Shown here piece after piece: positions 1 to 8,855 of a DNA stretch of 64,000 bases (positions within the stretch are counted from its first letter, which is position 1; the number at the start of each line of letters is the position of its first letter). Made by a program: the position numbers and the translations under genes. The notes below the pieces were generated by a model that was given only the letters and a program-made list of their open reading frames with translations, had not been told where the DNA came from and made no database searches. The stretch is from Mycolicibacterium sp. YH-1 (GTDB taxonomy: Bacteria > Actinomycetota > Actinomycetes > Mycobacteriales > Mycobacteriaceae): contig NZ_CP092915.1 of assembly GCF_022557175.1 (NCBI RefSeq), positions 868,001 to 932,000 of the forward strand, read 5' to 3'.

Positions 1-1
1 G

Positions 2-997
2 GGTGTCCCCGTTGAGTGGGACGAGGTCAAGGAGCAGCTCACCGAGCTCAGCGCGCAACTCGGCCCGAAAGAGGGCGGGGTCCAGGGGCCGCTGTCGGAG
101 TTCGTGAACCAGGCCGCGGACACATTCGACGGCAACGGCGACTCATTCCGAAGCGCCCTGCGCGAACTGTCGCAGACCGCCGGCCGGCTCGGTGACTCGA
201 GTTCCGACCTGTTCGGCACGGTGCGCAACCTGCAGGTGCTGGTGAACGCGCTGGCCAACAGCAACGAACAGATCGTGCAGTTCTCCAACCACGTGGCGTC
301 GGTGTCACAGGTGTTGGCCGACAGTTCACAAGATCTCGACCAGACGATGGGCGCGCTGAATCAGGCGCTGTCCGACGTCAAGGGCCTCCTCAACGAGAAC
401 AACACGGCGCTGATCGGCCAAGTCAACAAGCTGACAGAGTTCACCAACGTCCTCACCGAGCACAGCGATGACATCGAGCAGATCCTGCACGTCACGCCCA
501 ACGGGTTGGCGAACTTCTACAACATCTACAACCCGGCCCAGGGCACTGTCGGCGGCCTGCTTTCGCTCCCGAACTTCGCGAACCCGGTCCAGTTCGTCTG
601 CGGTGGCACGTTCGACATCGGTGCCTCACCGGACAACTACAAGCGTGCGGAGATCTGCCGCCAGCGCATGGGCCCGGTGTTCAAACGCCTCGCGGTGAAC
701 TACCCGCCCGTGCTGTTCCACCCGATCAACAGCATCACCGCGTACAAGGGCCAGATCATCTACGACACCCCGGAGACTGAGGCGAAGGCGCAGACTCCGG
801 TGCCCTACCTGCAGTGGGAACCCGCACCCGGTGTGACCCCGCCGACGCCGAGTCCCGACGGAATGCTCAGCGACTTGATCCTGCCGCCGCCCGCGGTGAC
901 GGGACAGATATCGCCCGCGGGCCCGGTGCCCCCACCCCCGCCGATGGGCGCAGGCCCACTGCCGGGGCCGGCCCCGGCCGAGACGGCGGGTGGCTAG
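2..997 (+). CDS. mce4D: Mce4D, MCE-family substrate-binding subunit (5' end outside window)
   Basis: This is the C-terminal 331 residues of an MCE protein; the N-terminal membrane anchor and most of the MCE domain lie upstream of the window. The visible part is the helical region after the MCE domain (Gln, Asn and Ser rich, with motifs such as NSNEQIVQFSN), then a conserved segment with NFANPVQFVCGG, and a proline-rich tail ending about residue 331. Mce proteins form the periplasmic shaft of an ABC-type lipid importer; Mce4 is the cholesterol importer. The next gene starts 2 bases after the stop. Assignment to position D of mce4 rests on order (lipoprotein E and F follow) and on otsA lying beyond the operon, as in M. 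tuberculosis. Confidence 0.85.
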   Translation, partial: GVPVEWDEVKEQLTELSAQLGPKEGGVQGPLSEFVNQAADTFDGNGDSFRSALRELSQTAGRLGDSSSDLFGTVRNLQVLVNALANSNEQIVQFSNHVASVSQVLADSSQDLDQTMGALNQALSDVKGLLNENNTALIGQVNKLTEFTNVLTEHSDDIEQILHVTPNGLANFYNIYNPAQGTVGGLLSLPNFANPVQFVCGGTFDIGASPDNYKRAEICRQRMGPVFKRLAVNYPPVLFHPINSITAYKGQIIYDTPETEAKAQTPVPYLQWEPAPGVTPPTPSPDGMLSDLILPPPAVTGQISPAGPVPPPPPMGAGPLPGPAPAETAGG

Positions 998-999
998 CC

Positions 1000-2214
1000 A
1001 TGCGGAGTCCACACATGCGGCGTTCAAACACGATGGGTGACAAGGTGCTACGGACCACGTGTCGTACCGTCGCGATCGGGTCGGGGGCGGTGCTGCTCGC
1101 GGGCTGCTCGTTCGGCGGCCTCAACTCGCTGGACATGCCGGGCACCGCCGGCCACGGCAAGGGCTCCTACACGATCACGGTGGAACTGCCGGACGTCGCG
1201 ACGCTGCCGCAGAACTCGCCAGTGATGGTCGATGACGTCACAGTCGGCAGCGTGTCGGGCATCGATGCCGTTCAGCGGCCCGACGGTACGTTCTTCGCTG
1301 CGGTCAAGCTGTCGATGGACGGCAACGTCGACCTGCCGGACAACGCGACAGCGACGGTCGCACAGACCTCGCTGCTGGGCTCGCAGCACGTCGCACTGGC
1401 GAGTCCAGTGGGCAAGGCCTCCGAGGGCAGACTTCGGGAGGGTTCGAACATCCCGTTGTCGCAGACCGGTCGCTATCCGACCACCGAAGAGGTGCTCTCA
1501 TCGCTCGGTGTCGTTGTGAACAAGGGCAATCTCGGTGCGCTGCAGGACATCACCGACGAGGCCTACGCCGCCGTGGCTGGTCGCGCGGGTAGTTTCGTCG
1601 ACCTGATCCCGAGACTGGCCGAACTGACCGGGTCCCTGGACAAGCAGACGAACGACATCATTGCCGCGGCCGACGGGCTGAATCGGTTCGCCGGCATCCT
1701 GGCCCGCAGCAAGGACAACCTCGGTCGCACACTCGACACCCTGCCCGAGGCGCTCACGGTGCTCAATGCCAACCGCGGCCACATCGTGGATGCCTTCACC
1801 GCACTGCGCACCTTCTCCGGAGTCGCGTCGAAGGTGCTGTCGGGGATCAGGGATGACTTCTCGGCGGACTTCAAGGATCTCTACCCGGTCGTGAAGGCGC
1901 TCAATGACAATGCGGACGACTTGATCTCGGATCTCGAGTTCCTGCCGACGTTCCCGTTCCACTACAAGTACCTGCGGAACGCGGTCCGGGGCGACTACCT
2001 GAACGTGTTCGTGACGTTCGACCTCACGGTGCGTCGCCTGGGTGAGTCGGTGTTCACCACGTCAAAGGGCTTCGACCCGAATATGAAGCGCCTCGACGAG
2101 GTCATCAATCCGCCGGACTTCCTCACTGGAGCCATGTCGAACCTGTCCGGACAGGCCGCCGACCCGTTCAAGATTCCCGCGGGTACGGCGACGCAACACG
2201 GAGAGGCACCGTAA
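1000..2214 (+). CDS. mce4E: Mce4E, MCE-family lipoprotein (LprN-like)
   Basis: A 404-residue MCE subunit anchored as a lipoprotein. The N-terminus has a short basic stretch, a hydrophobic segment and the lipobox LLAGC near residue 36, followed by the MCE domain (KGSYTITVELPDVATLP) and a long helical region. In every mce operon the fifth gene encodes such a lipoprotein. The chosen ATG lies 2 bases past the mce4D stop; internal ATGs at 1015 and 1033 would give shorter signal peptides and cannot be excluded. Its stop is immediately followed by the mce4F ATG (TAAATG), so translation is tightly linked. Confidence 0.88.
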   Translation: MRSPHMRRSNTMGDKVLRTTCRTVAIGSGAVLLAGCSFGGLNSLDMPGTAGHGKGSYTITVELPDVATLPQNSPVMVDDVTVGSVSGIDAVQRPDGTFFAAVKLSMDGNVDLPDNATATVAQTSLLGSQHVALASPVGKASEGRLREGSNIPLSQTGRYPTTEEVLSSLGVVVNKGNLGALQDITDEAYAAVAGRAGSFVDLIPRLAELTGSLDKQTNDIIAAADGLNRFAGILARSKDNLGRTLDTLPEALTVLNANRGHIVDAFTALRTFSGVASKVLSGIRDDFSADFKDLYPVVKALNDNADDLISDLEFLPTFPFHYKYLRNAVRGDYLNVFVTFDLTVRRLGESVFTTSKGFDPNMKRLDEVINPPDFLTGAMSNLSGQAADPFKIPAGTATQHGEAP

Positions 2215-3957
2215 ATGCGGGAACGACTCATTCGGATGCAGCTCGCGATCTTCGCGGTCGTGACGGTGCTGTGTGTCGGCGCGATCGGGGCGTTCTACCT
2301 GCACGTGCCGTCGGCGCTCGGCATCGGGTCCTACAAGGTGGCGGCGCACTTCGTCGCCGGCGGCGGGCTGTATGAGAACGCCAACGTCACCTACCGTGGC
2401 GTGACGATCGGGCGGGTCGAGTCGGTGGGGCTGTCGAAGGACGGCGTGGTCGCGGGCATGCGACTGAACACCGAGTTCCCCGTGCCGGAGAACGTCACGG
2501 CGACGGTGAAGAGCGTCTCGGCCATCGGCGAGCAGTACATCGACCTCGTGCCGCCGGAAGATCCGTCCGATGCCAAGCTGCGTGATGACTCCGTCATCGA
2601 CGTCAGTCGAACGGCCATCGGTCAGGACATCTCGAGCCTGCTGACCCAGGCCGACAACCTGGTGAACAGCATCGGCGACACCCGCATCCAGGATCTGCTC
2701 CGCGAGTCGTTCAAGGCATTCAACGGTTCCGGGCCCGAACTGGCGCGAATGATCGAGTCCTCGAGGGCACTCGTCGACGAGGCGAACGCCAACTACGGGC
2801 AGACCACCCAGCTGATCGATCAGATCGGTCCGTTCCTGGACGCCCAGATTCGCAGTGGCGACGACATTCGGTCGCTGGCCGACGGCTTGGGGCGGTTCAC
2901 CGCCGAGGCCGCCAACGCCGACCCGCAGCTGCGAGACGTGCTGCGGACCGTGCCCGGCGCCACCGAGGCCGCCAACACGACGTTCGACGGGATTCGGCCG
3001 AACTTCCCGATGCTGGCGGCCAACCTCGCCAACGCGGGCCGGATCGGCGTCATCTACCACAAGTCGATCGAGCAGGCGCTGGTGATCTTCCCCGCGCTGA
3101 TGGCCGCACTCGTCACCGTCGGTGGTGGGCTGCCCGCCGACGAGGGCGCCAAGCTCGACTTCAAGGTCGATCTCGGAGATGCGCCGCCATGCCTGACCGG
3201 GTTCATCCCGCCGACCCAGGTTCGCACCCCCGCCGACACCACGCTGCGTGACCTGCCGACCGACCTGTACTGCAAGACGGCGCAGAACGACCCGTCAGTG
3301 GTGCGTGGCGCGCGTAACTACCCGTGCATGGAGTTCCCCGGCAAGCGCGCACCGACCGTGCAGCTGTGCCGCGACCCCGTCGGTTACGTGCCGATCGGCA
3401 CCAACCCGTGGCGCGGCCCGCCGGTGCCCTATGGCAGCACGCCGATCACCGATCCGCGCAACATCGCGCCGGCCAACAAGTTCCCGAACATCCCGCCGTA
3501 CGCGGATTACGATCCGGGGCCGCCTGCGGTCCAGCTTCCACCTGGGGTGCCGCCCGGTCCGGGACCTGCGCCGCACGCGCCGTTCCCGCTGCCGTACCCG
3601 CCGAGTGACCCGGGTGCACCGCCGCCGCCGTGGCCGTTCTTTGCGCCGCCGGACCAGGTCCTTCCGCCGTACGCCCGGACGCCACCCGGGGCTCCGGCTC
3701 CGGCGCCGCCACCCGGCCCTCTGCCTGCTGAGGTGCCCCCGCCGGCACCGATGCCTGCCGAGGTGCCGCCGGCACCGATGCCCGCTGAGGCGCCTCCAGC
3801 GCCGCTGGCCAGCGGTCCGGCGACCACCACGTACGATTCGAGGACTGGTGTATTCGCCGATCCCAATGGCGGAACGGGTGTCCTGGCCTCGGGCTCGGAG
3901 AAGTTCGTTCCCGCTGAGACGTGGGTCGATCTGATGATGGATTCAAGGCAGGCATGA
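2215..3957 (+). CDS. mce4F: Mce4F, MCE-family substrate-binding subunit
   Basis: A 580-residue MCE protein with an N-terminal membrane anchor (residues about 8-28, LAIFAVVTVLCVGAIGAFYL) and the MCE domain at about 38-115 (GGGLYENANVTYRGVTIGRV). A helical region follows, then a very proline-rich C-terminal third in which PAEVPPAPM-type units repeat near residues 500-535. It is the last MCE subunit of the cholesterol importer and acts outside the plasma membrane. Its TGA overlaps the next ATG (ATGA), so the Mce-associated gene is translationally coupled. The proline-rich tail probably spans or contacts the cell wall; that is inference. Confidence 0.88.
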   Translation: MRERLIRMQLAIFAVVTVLCVGAIGAFYLHVPSALGIGSYKVAAHFVAGGGLYENANVTYRGVTIGRVESVGLSKDGVVAGMRLNTEFPVPENVTATVKSVSAIGEQYIDLVPPEDPSDAKLRDDSVIDVSRTAIGQDISSLLTQADNLVNSIGDTRIQDLLRESFKAFNGSGPELARMIESSRALVDEANANYGQTTQLIDQIGPFLDAQIRSGDDIRSLADGLGRFTAEAANADPQLRDVLRTVPGATEAANTTFDGIRPNFPMLAANLANAGRIGVIYHKSIEQALVIFPALMAALVTVGGGLPADEGAKLDFKVDLGDAPPCLTGFIPPTQVRTPADTTLRDLPTDLYCKTAQNDPSVVRGARNYPCMEFPGKRAPTVQLCRDPVGYVPIGTNPWRGPPVPYGSTPITDPRNIAPANKFPNIPPYADYDPGPPAVQLPPGVPPGPGPAPHAPFPLPYPPSDPGAPPPPWPFFAPPDQVLPPYARTPPGAPAPAPPPGPLPAEVPPPAPMPAEVPPAPMPAEAPPAPLASGPATTTYDSRTGVFADPNGGTGVLASGSEKFVPAETWVDLMMDSRQA

Positions 3958-4676
3958 CAGAAGAGCACGAGGCTTCGGGCGACTCCGCGACTGAGACGCC
4001 CAAGCCGGCAATCGGTGCTGCGCGGCGACGGGCGTCGCGCGCCGCCGGGCCCGCGGGAGGTGCCGTCGGGGAGGCCCCCGCCGGCGTACGCGTCGAGGCA
4101 CCGGCGACGGTGCGCCAGCGGGCTGCCGGACGTCCCGCAGCACCGCCACCGCGCAGGCAACCGCACCGCAGTCGCGTCGCCGCGATCGCACTGGGAGTGG
4201 GCGCCGTCGCGGTCGCCGTGCTGGCTGGTGTGGCACTGCTGCTGGCTGATCAGCAGCGCGATGCGCGAGCTGAGATCGAGCGGGACCAACGTTTCGTCGA
4301 CACCGCCCGCCAGACGGTGGTGAACATGTTCAGCTACGACCAGAACACCATCGACGAGAGTGTGAACCGCTTCGTCAACGGCACCAGCGGCCCGCTACGT
4401 GACATGTTGAGCCAGTCCAACAACGTCGACAATCTCAAGGCGATCTTCCGTGACACCCAAGCAACGTCGGAGGCGGTGATCAGCGGTGCGGCACTGGAGA
4501 AGGTCGACGACGTCGCCGGGAACGCATCCGTGTTGGTGTCGGCCCGTGTGACCGTGACGGATATCGACGGGGTCAACAAGCCGTCCCAGCCGTACCGGCT
4601 TCGCCTCATCGTGCACGAGGACGACAATGGCCATATGACCGGCTACGACCTCAAGTACCCGGACGGCGGCAACTGA
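3954..4676 (+). CDS. mas4A: Mce-associated membrane protein Mas4A
   Basis: A 240-residue protein. The first 70 residues are hydrophilic and Ala/Arg/Pro-rich. One transmembrane helix follows at about 80-100 (IALGVGAVAVAVLAGVALLL), then an extracytoplasmic domain with the mycobacterial Mce-associated signature (FVDTARQTVVNMFSYD). Mas proteins follow mceF in mce1 and mce4 and resemble the accessory domain of Mce complexes; they are reported to stabilise the transporter. The start is the ATG that overlaps the mce4F stop. It corresponds to Rv3493c by position. Confidence 0.8.
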   Translation: MTEEHEASGDSATETPKPAIGAARRRASRAAGPAGGAVGEAPAGVRVEAPATVRQRAAGRPAAPPPRRQPHRSRVAAIALGVGAVAVAVLAGVALLLADQQRDARAEIERDQRFVDTARQTVVNMFSYDQNTIDESVNRFVNGTSGPLRDMLSQSNNVDNLKAIFRDTQATSEAVISGAALEKVDDVAGNASVLVSARVTVTDIDGVNKPSQPYRLRLIVHEDDNGHMTGYDLKYPDGGN

Positions 4677-5170
4677 TGGGTCGGTGGACCACCAGGCTGG
4701 TGGTGTTCGTCGGTGCTGTCCTGGCGCTCGGGTTCGTGGTGCTCAGCGGCGCCGGTGGCTACCTGTACTGGAATCGGATGCAGGCCAACGCCGAGCGGCA
4801 GACGGCTGCAGAGTTGGCACCGCTTGCCCAACAACAGATTCCGCTCGTGTTCGGCTACGACTATCAGACCGTCGAGGGAAGCCTCAACCAGGCCGCGCTG
4901 TTGCTGACGCCGGACTACCGCAGAGAGTTCGACGAGCGGGCCACAAAGGACATCATCCCGCAGGCGCGTGAGCGTCAGGTGATCTCGCAGGCGAATGTCG
5001 TCGGAGTCGGCGTGCTTGACGCGCAACGCAATTCGGGAAGCGTTCTGGTGTTCATGAACCGCACCGTGACCGACAAGTCCAAGCAGCCCGTGTATGACGG
5101 CAGCCGGCTGCGCGTCGACTACGAGAAGGTCGACGGGCAGTGGAAGATCCAGTACATCACGCCGATCTAG
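4676..5170 (+). CDS. mas4B: Mce-associated membrane protein Mas4B
   Basis: A 164-residue partner of the preceding gene with an N-terminal transmembrane helix at about 8-28 and the same type of extracytoplasmic domain (QIPLVFGYDYQTVEGSLNQA). Start and upstream stop overlap by one base (TGATG). By position it matches Rv3492c at the end of mce4. Only 6 bases separate its stop from that of the convergent otsA, leaving no room for a separate terminator; I saw no hairpin there. Confidence 0.8.
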   Translation: MGRWTTRLVVFVGAVLALGFVVLSGAGGYLYWNRMQANAERQTAAELAPLAQQQIPLVFGYDYQTVEGSLNQAALLLTPDYRREFDERATKDIIPQARERQVISQANVVGVGVLDAQRNSGSVLVFMNRTVTDKSKQPVYDGSRLRVDYEKVDGQWKIQYITPI

Positions 5171-5176
5171 CCCCGA

Positions 5177-6667
5177 TCAGGCGTCCGCGCTTGAGGATCT
5201 ATCGTCGTGCGTGTCGGCGAGTGCATCGAGAAAAGCCCTAGCCCACCGGTCCACATCGTGTGCGAGCACCTGTCGGCGCATCGCACGCATCCGGCGACGG
5301 CCCTCCTCGGGGTCCTGGTTCAGGGCCGCCTCGATGGAGTCCTTCACGCCGTCCAAATGGTGCGGATTGGTCAGGTAGGCCTGCCTGAGCTCGGCTGCGG
5401 CCCCGGTGAACTCGCTGAGCACCAATGCGCCACCCAGATCGCTGCGGCAGGCCACGTACTCCTTGGCAACCAGGTTCATGCCATCGCGTAGCGGAGTGAC
5501 GAGCATGACGTCGGCGGCGACGAAGAACGCGATCAGTTCCTCCCGCGGCACCGGCTTGTGCAGGTAGTGCACCACCGGGTGCCCCACTCGTCCGTACTCG
5601 CCGTTGATGTGGCCGACCTGACGCTCGATGTCCTCGCGCATCGCGATGTAGCTCTCGACGCGTTCGCGGCTGGGCGTGGCCAACTGCACCAGAACGGTGT
5701 CGTCGCGGTTGGCCCGACCCTCCTCGAACAACTCGGTGAGCGCCTCGAGGCGCACGTTGATGCCCTTGGTGTAGTCCAGCCGGTCGACGCCGAGGAGCAC
5801 CTTGCGCGGATTGCCGAGTTCGGCGCGGATCTCGCGGGCCCGCTGCCGGACCCGCCTGTCGCGGGCCTTGCCGTCGAGTTCGGCGGAGTCGATGGAGATG
5901 GGGAATGCGCCGACCTTCACCGTGCGGAAGCCCACCTGGACCTCACCAAGCCGAGATCGCACGCCGACGCTGGCTCGCGAGGTCTGTGCACCGGTGAGCC
6001 GGCGCGCCAGGTACATGAAGTTCTGGGCGCCGCCGGGCAGGTGGAATCCGACCAGGTCCGCGCCGAGCAGACCGTCGATGATCTCCGTGCGCCACGGCAT
6101 CTGCATGAACAGTTCGATGGGCGGGAACGGGATGTGCAGGAAGAAGCCGATGGTGAGGTCGGGACGCAGCATTCGCAGCATCTTCGGGACCAGCTGCAGC
6201 TGATAGTCCTGGATCCACACGGTCGCGCCCTGGGCGGCGGTCTTCGCCGTCGCCTCGGCGAAGCGCCGGTTCACGGCGACGTAGGTGTCCCACCAGCGAC
6301 GGTGGTAGATCGGTTTGACGATGACGTCGTGATAGAGCGGCCACAGGGTGGCGTTGGAGAAGCCCTCGTAGTACTCGGCGACGTCGTCTGCCGACAACCG
6401 CACCGGCAGCATCGTCAGATCGTCCTCGACGATGGGTTCCTCATCACCGTCGGTGATGCCAGGCCAGCCGATCCAGGCCCCGCGCCGCCGCCGCAAGAGC
6501 GGTTCCAGCGCGGTGACCAGCCCTCCGGGGCTGCGTTTGTACGTTGTGGTGCCGTCGGGAAGCCGCTCCATGTCGATCGGCAGCCGGTTGGCGACCACCA
6601 CGAAGTCGGCGTCCCCGATATCCCCAGTGCTAGCGGGGATATCGGAGTCGCCGTCTCCTGAGGTCAC
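5177..6667 (-). CDS. otsA: Trehalose-6-phosphate synthase OtsA
   Basis: A 496-residue GT20 retaining glycosyltransferase that makes trehalose-6-phosphate from a nucleotide-glucose and glucose-6-phosphate in the cytoplasm; trehalose is needed for mycolate transfer. Visible motifs are [12 protein letters not shown] near the N-terminus, [34 protein letters not shown] and [13 protein letters not shown]. The start is the GTG at 6667, which shares its first base with the TAG stop of the small upstream gene (TAGTG). A longer reading from an ATG at 6721 would lie inside that small gene and has no family support. It converges with the mce4 operon, as in M. tuberculosis. Confidence 0.95.
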   Translation of the reverse strand: MTSGDGDSDIPASTGDIGDADFVVVANRLPIDMERLPDGTTTYKRSPGGLVTALEPLLRRRRGAWIGWPGITDGDEEPIVEDDLTMLPVRLSADDVAEYYEGFSNATLWPLYHDVIVKPIYHRRWWDTYVAVNRRFAEATAKTAAQGATVWIQDYQLQLVPKMLRMLRPDLTIGFFLHIPFPPIELFMQMPWRTEIIDGLLGADLVGFHLPGGAQNFMYLARRLTGAQTSRASVGVRSRLGEVQVGFRTVKVGAFPISIDSAELDGKARDRRVRQRAREIRAELGNPRKVLLGVDRLDYTKGINVRLEALTELFEEGRANRDDTVLVQLATPSRERVESYIAMREDIERQVGHINGEYGRVGHPVVHYLHKPVPREELIAFFVAADVMLVTPLRDGMNLVAKEYVACRSDLGGALVLSEFTGAAAELRQAYLTNPHHLDGVKDSIEAALNQDPEEGRRRMRAMRRQVLAHDVDRWARAFLDALADTHDDRSSSADA

Positions 6668-6831
6668 TACGCGTCTTGCTTTGCCGGCCCGATACCCAGC
6701 ATCGACAGGAAGACGCGGCACTCGTCAGCATCGGTGGCGTACGCAGCGACAACTCGCCTGGCCTGACGGGCGGTGCTGTCGGCCAAGGGCTCCACGTCGC
6801 CGAGTTCGGCCGGATCAGATTTAGCTGCCAT
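6667..6831 (-). CDS. 54-residue conserved protein upstream of otsA (Rv3489-like)
   Basis: A short reading frame of 54 residues starting [11 protein letters not shown] and ending [10 protein letters not shown]. Its TAG stop overlaps the otsA GTG start by one base, the arrangement expected for translational coupling. M. tuberculosis carries a similarly small gene (Rv3489) directly before otsA. The protein is soluble and mildly acidic, with no signal peptide or membrane segment, and its function is unknown. The reading frame, the ATG and the overlap support a real gene over chance; homology is from memory only. Confidence 0.7.
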   Translation of the reverse strand: MAAKSDPAELGDVEPLADSTARQARRVVAAYATDADECRVFLSMLGIGPAKQDA

Positions 6832-6889
6832 GACGCAATTCTAGGCGAACTCCGGGCGACTAGACGATTCGCCGGAGTTCGACCGTGAA

Positions 6890-7246
6890 TTAGGAGACGC
6901 CGTGGACGGTCGGGCTGCTGCCCACCGACGACGTGGGAGGCACGTACTGCGGGGCGTCCTCGGCCAGGCCGATGCACTGGCCGCTGTTGGCGCCGGTGCA
7001 CGGGATACCGTCGATCTCCGGGATGTCGGGGTTGCCGGCGATGCTGCCGAAGGGGGAACTCGGCACGGTGTGCGGCACGCAGACACCGGTGAACTGATCG
7101 GGCTCCTCACCACCGGAGCAGGCCATCGGCGCGGCCGGGTCCGTCGAGGGCCCGGCGAACGCGGCAACCGCGGGAGCCGCGGCGACCGCGAGCGCGAATC
7201 CACCCGCAATGATCAGTCGTCGAGCTGAGATCTCCAAGATCGCCAT
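6890..7246 (-). CDS. Small secreted mycobacterial protein, tandem paralog 1
   Basis: A 118-residue protein with a signal peptide (LEISARRLIIAGGFALAV, cleavage probably after the AFA at 29-31), an acidic middle and two cysteine pairs (C43/C56 and C83/C91). The C-terminal 43 residues, from PEI to HGVS, are nearly identical to the neighbouring gene at 7402-7761. Similar mycobacterial proteins often carry the database name 'intersectin-EH binding protein Ibp1', a label with no functional support that I can see. It is likely exported. The spacing of 155 bases to the upstream copy suggests separate promoters. Confidence 0.75.
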   Translation of the reverse strand: MAILEISARRLIIAGGFALAVAAAPAVAAFAGPSTDPAAPMACSGGEEPDQFTGVCVPHTVPSSPFGSIAGNPDIPEIDGIPCTGANSGQCIGLAEDAPQYVPPTSSVGSSPTVHGVS

Positions 7247-7401
7247 CGTCACGCTTTCTTCCGTAATTGACCGAGCCGTGGAGTGGATTCTATGGAAACT
7301 GAAAGGAATCTGCACAACTTCTTCGAGTTCCCTGATCACATAGCGCGTGAGGTACGGCCAGCGTGAGGTTGCGACGAGGCTCCAGGCCCGTCTGTAGAGG
7401 T

Positions 7402-7761
7402 CTAGGAGACGCCGTGAACGGTCGGGCTGCTGCCCACTGAGGACGTCGGAGGAACGTACTGTGGCGCGTCCTCGGACAGGCCGATGCACTGGCCGGAATT
7501 GGCGCCAGTGCAAGGGATGCCATTGATCTCGGGAAGGCCGCCGGCGGGTGCGGTCGTGCCGAATTCCGGCGAGTTGGGCACCAGATCGGGGGTGCACACT
7601 CCGGTGAAGGTGTCGGTGGACTCCCCGTTGGGGCAGTCCGCAACAGACGGTGCCGCGACGGAGGGTGCCGAGAGGGCGACAAGCACGGGTGTTGCCGCTA
7701 CCGCCACAGCGAATCCCGCTGCGAGGACCATTCGTCGTGCTGAGATCTCAAGGCTCGCCAT
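7402..7761 (-). CDS. Small secreted mycobacterial protein, tandem paralog 2
   Basis: A 119-residue paralog of the gene at 6890-7246 on the same strand: matching signal peptide (MASLEISARRMVLAAGFAVA), a variable centre and an almost identical C-terminus (PCTGANSGQCIGL, then YVPPTSSVGSSP). Four cysteines are conserved in position. The pattern of conserved ends with a diverged middle suggests local duplication followed by drift, or gene conversion of the 3' half. Function unknown; exported by inference. Confidence 0.75.
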   Translation of the reverse strand: MASLEISARRMVLAAGFAVAVAATPVLVALSAPSVAAPSVADCPNGESTDTFTGVCTPDLVPNSPEFGTTAPAGGLPEINGIPCTGANSGQCIGLSEDAPQYVPPTSSVGSSPTVHGVS

Positions 7762-8015
7762 CGTCGTGCTTCCTGTCGTTGAGGTACTGCCAAAAACGAT
7801 ACGCTGACGAACCCCTTTTCATCGGCTGAAGTTCGACAAAAGTGGTGCGTATGTGCCATTTCTGTGAGTGCGCTGACAGGCCACTGTGGCGTTGCTGGCC
7901 AAGTGATGGCAGCGGCGCGCCTATGCACCGGTCACCCGCCGTGGTTCGATGACGAGAACGTGTTTCAGTTTTGTTGGCACGGATGGACTAACCCGAATTG
8001 ATGCGGAGGACAGCG
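7762..8015. other. Divergent intergenic region
   Basis: About 250 bases between the second secreted-protein gene (minus) and the SDR gene (plus). Both promoters should lie here. I see no clear palindrome, RNA gene or small reading frame with a ribosome binding site. Confidence 0.5.
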
Positions 8016-8855
8016 GTGCAGATTTCGTTGGCGGATCGGACGTTTCTGGTTACGGGCGGCGGCAGTGGGATCGGCAAGGGCGTGGCAGCCGAGGTCGTGG
8101 CCGCGGGCGGTGACGTCATGCTCGTCGGGCGCAACGCCGACCGCCTGGCCGCCGCAGCCGACGAGATCAACGCCGCGTCCGTCGACGGCAGCGGCACGGC
8201 GCGATACGAGCCCGCCGACGTGACCAACGAGGACGAGGTGGCCCGGGCTGTCGCGGCGGCGACCGCGTGGCACGGTCGGCTCAACGGTGTCGTGCACTGC
8301 GCAGGCGGGTCACTGACCATCGGGCCCATCACACAGGTGGACTCCGAGGGCTGGCGTCAAACCGTGGATCTCAACGTCAACGGCACGATGTACGTGCTCA
8401 AGCACAGCGCGCGGGAGATGGTCCGCGGTGGCGGCGGCTCGTTCGTCGGCATCTCGTCAATCGCATCGAGCAACACCCACCGCTGGTTCGCGTCCTACGG
8501 TCCCAGCAAGGCGGCCGTCGACAACCTGATGATGCTGGCGGCCGACGAACTCGGTGCGTCCTGGGTGCGGGTCAACGGCATCCGTCCCGGCCTGATCCGG
8601 ACGGACATGGTTGCGCCCATTCTGGATTCGCCGGAGATCAGCGCCGACTACGCGGCCTGCACGCCGCTACCGCGCCCGGGTGAGGTCACCGACATCGCCG
8701 GTGCGGCTGTATTCCTGCTCAGTGACGCGGCTGCGTGGATCACGGGACAGGTGCTCAACGTCGATGGTGGGCACTGCCTGCGGCGCGGCCCGGACATGTC
8801 GTCGATGCTCGAACCGGTCTTTGGTGCAGACGGCCTGCGCGGCGTCGTCTCCTAA
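8016..8855 (+). CDS. SDR-family oxidoreductase (Rv3485c-like)
   Basis: A 279-residue classical short-chain dehydrogenase: cofactor loop TGGGSGIGKG near residue 13, NNAG-type motif as CAGG, the catalytic Ser in SSIAS, YGPSK with the active Tyr and Lys, and a C-terminal QVLNVDGGH. The GTG start at 8016 is preferred because GGAGGA lies 5 bases upstream; the upstream ATG at 8001 would overlap that site. Substrate unknown. Its stop overlaps that of the convergent gene by 3 bases. M. tuberculosis has a similar SDR a few genes beyond otsA. Confidence 0.85.
   Translation: MQISLADRTFLVTGGGSGIGKGVAAEVVAAGGDVMLVGRNADRLAAAADEINAASVDGSGTARYEPADVTNEDEVARAVAAATAWHGRLNGVVHCAGGSLTIGPITQVDSEGWRQTVDLNVNGTMYVLKHSAREMVRGGGGSFVGISSIASSNTHRWFASYGPSKAAVDNLMMLAADELGASWVRVNGIRPGLIRTDMVAPILDSPEISADYAACTPLPRPGEVTDIAGAAVFLLSDAAAWITGQVLNVDGGHCLRRGPDMSSMLEPVFGADGLRGVVS

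Noticed and set aside
5558..6661. Long plus-strand open frame opposite otsA
   Set aside because: It is the antisense shadow of a clear OtsA; it has no start signal and its composition follows the third-position GC of the real gene.
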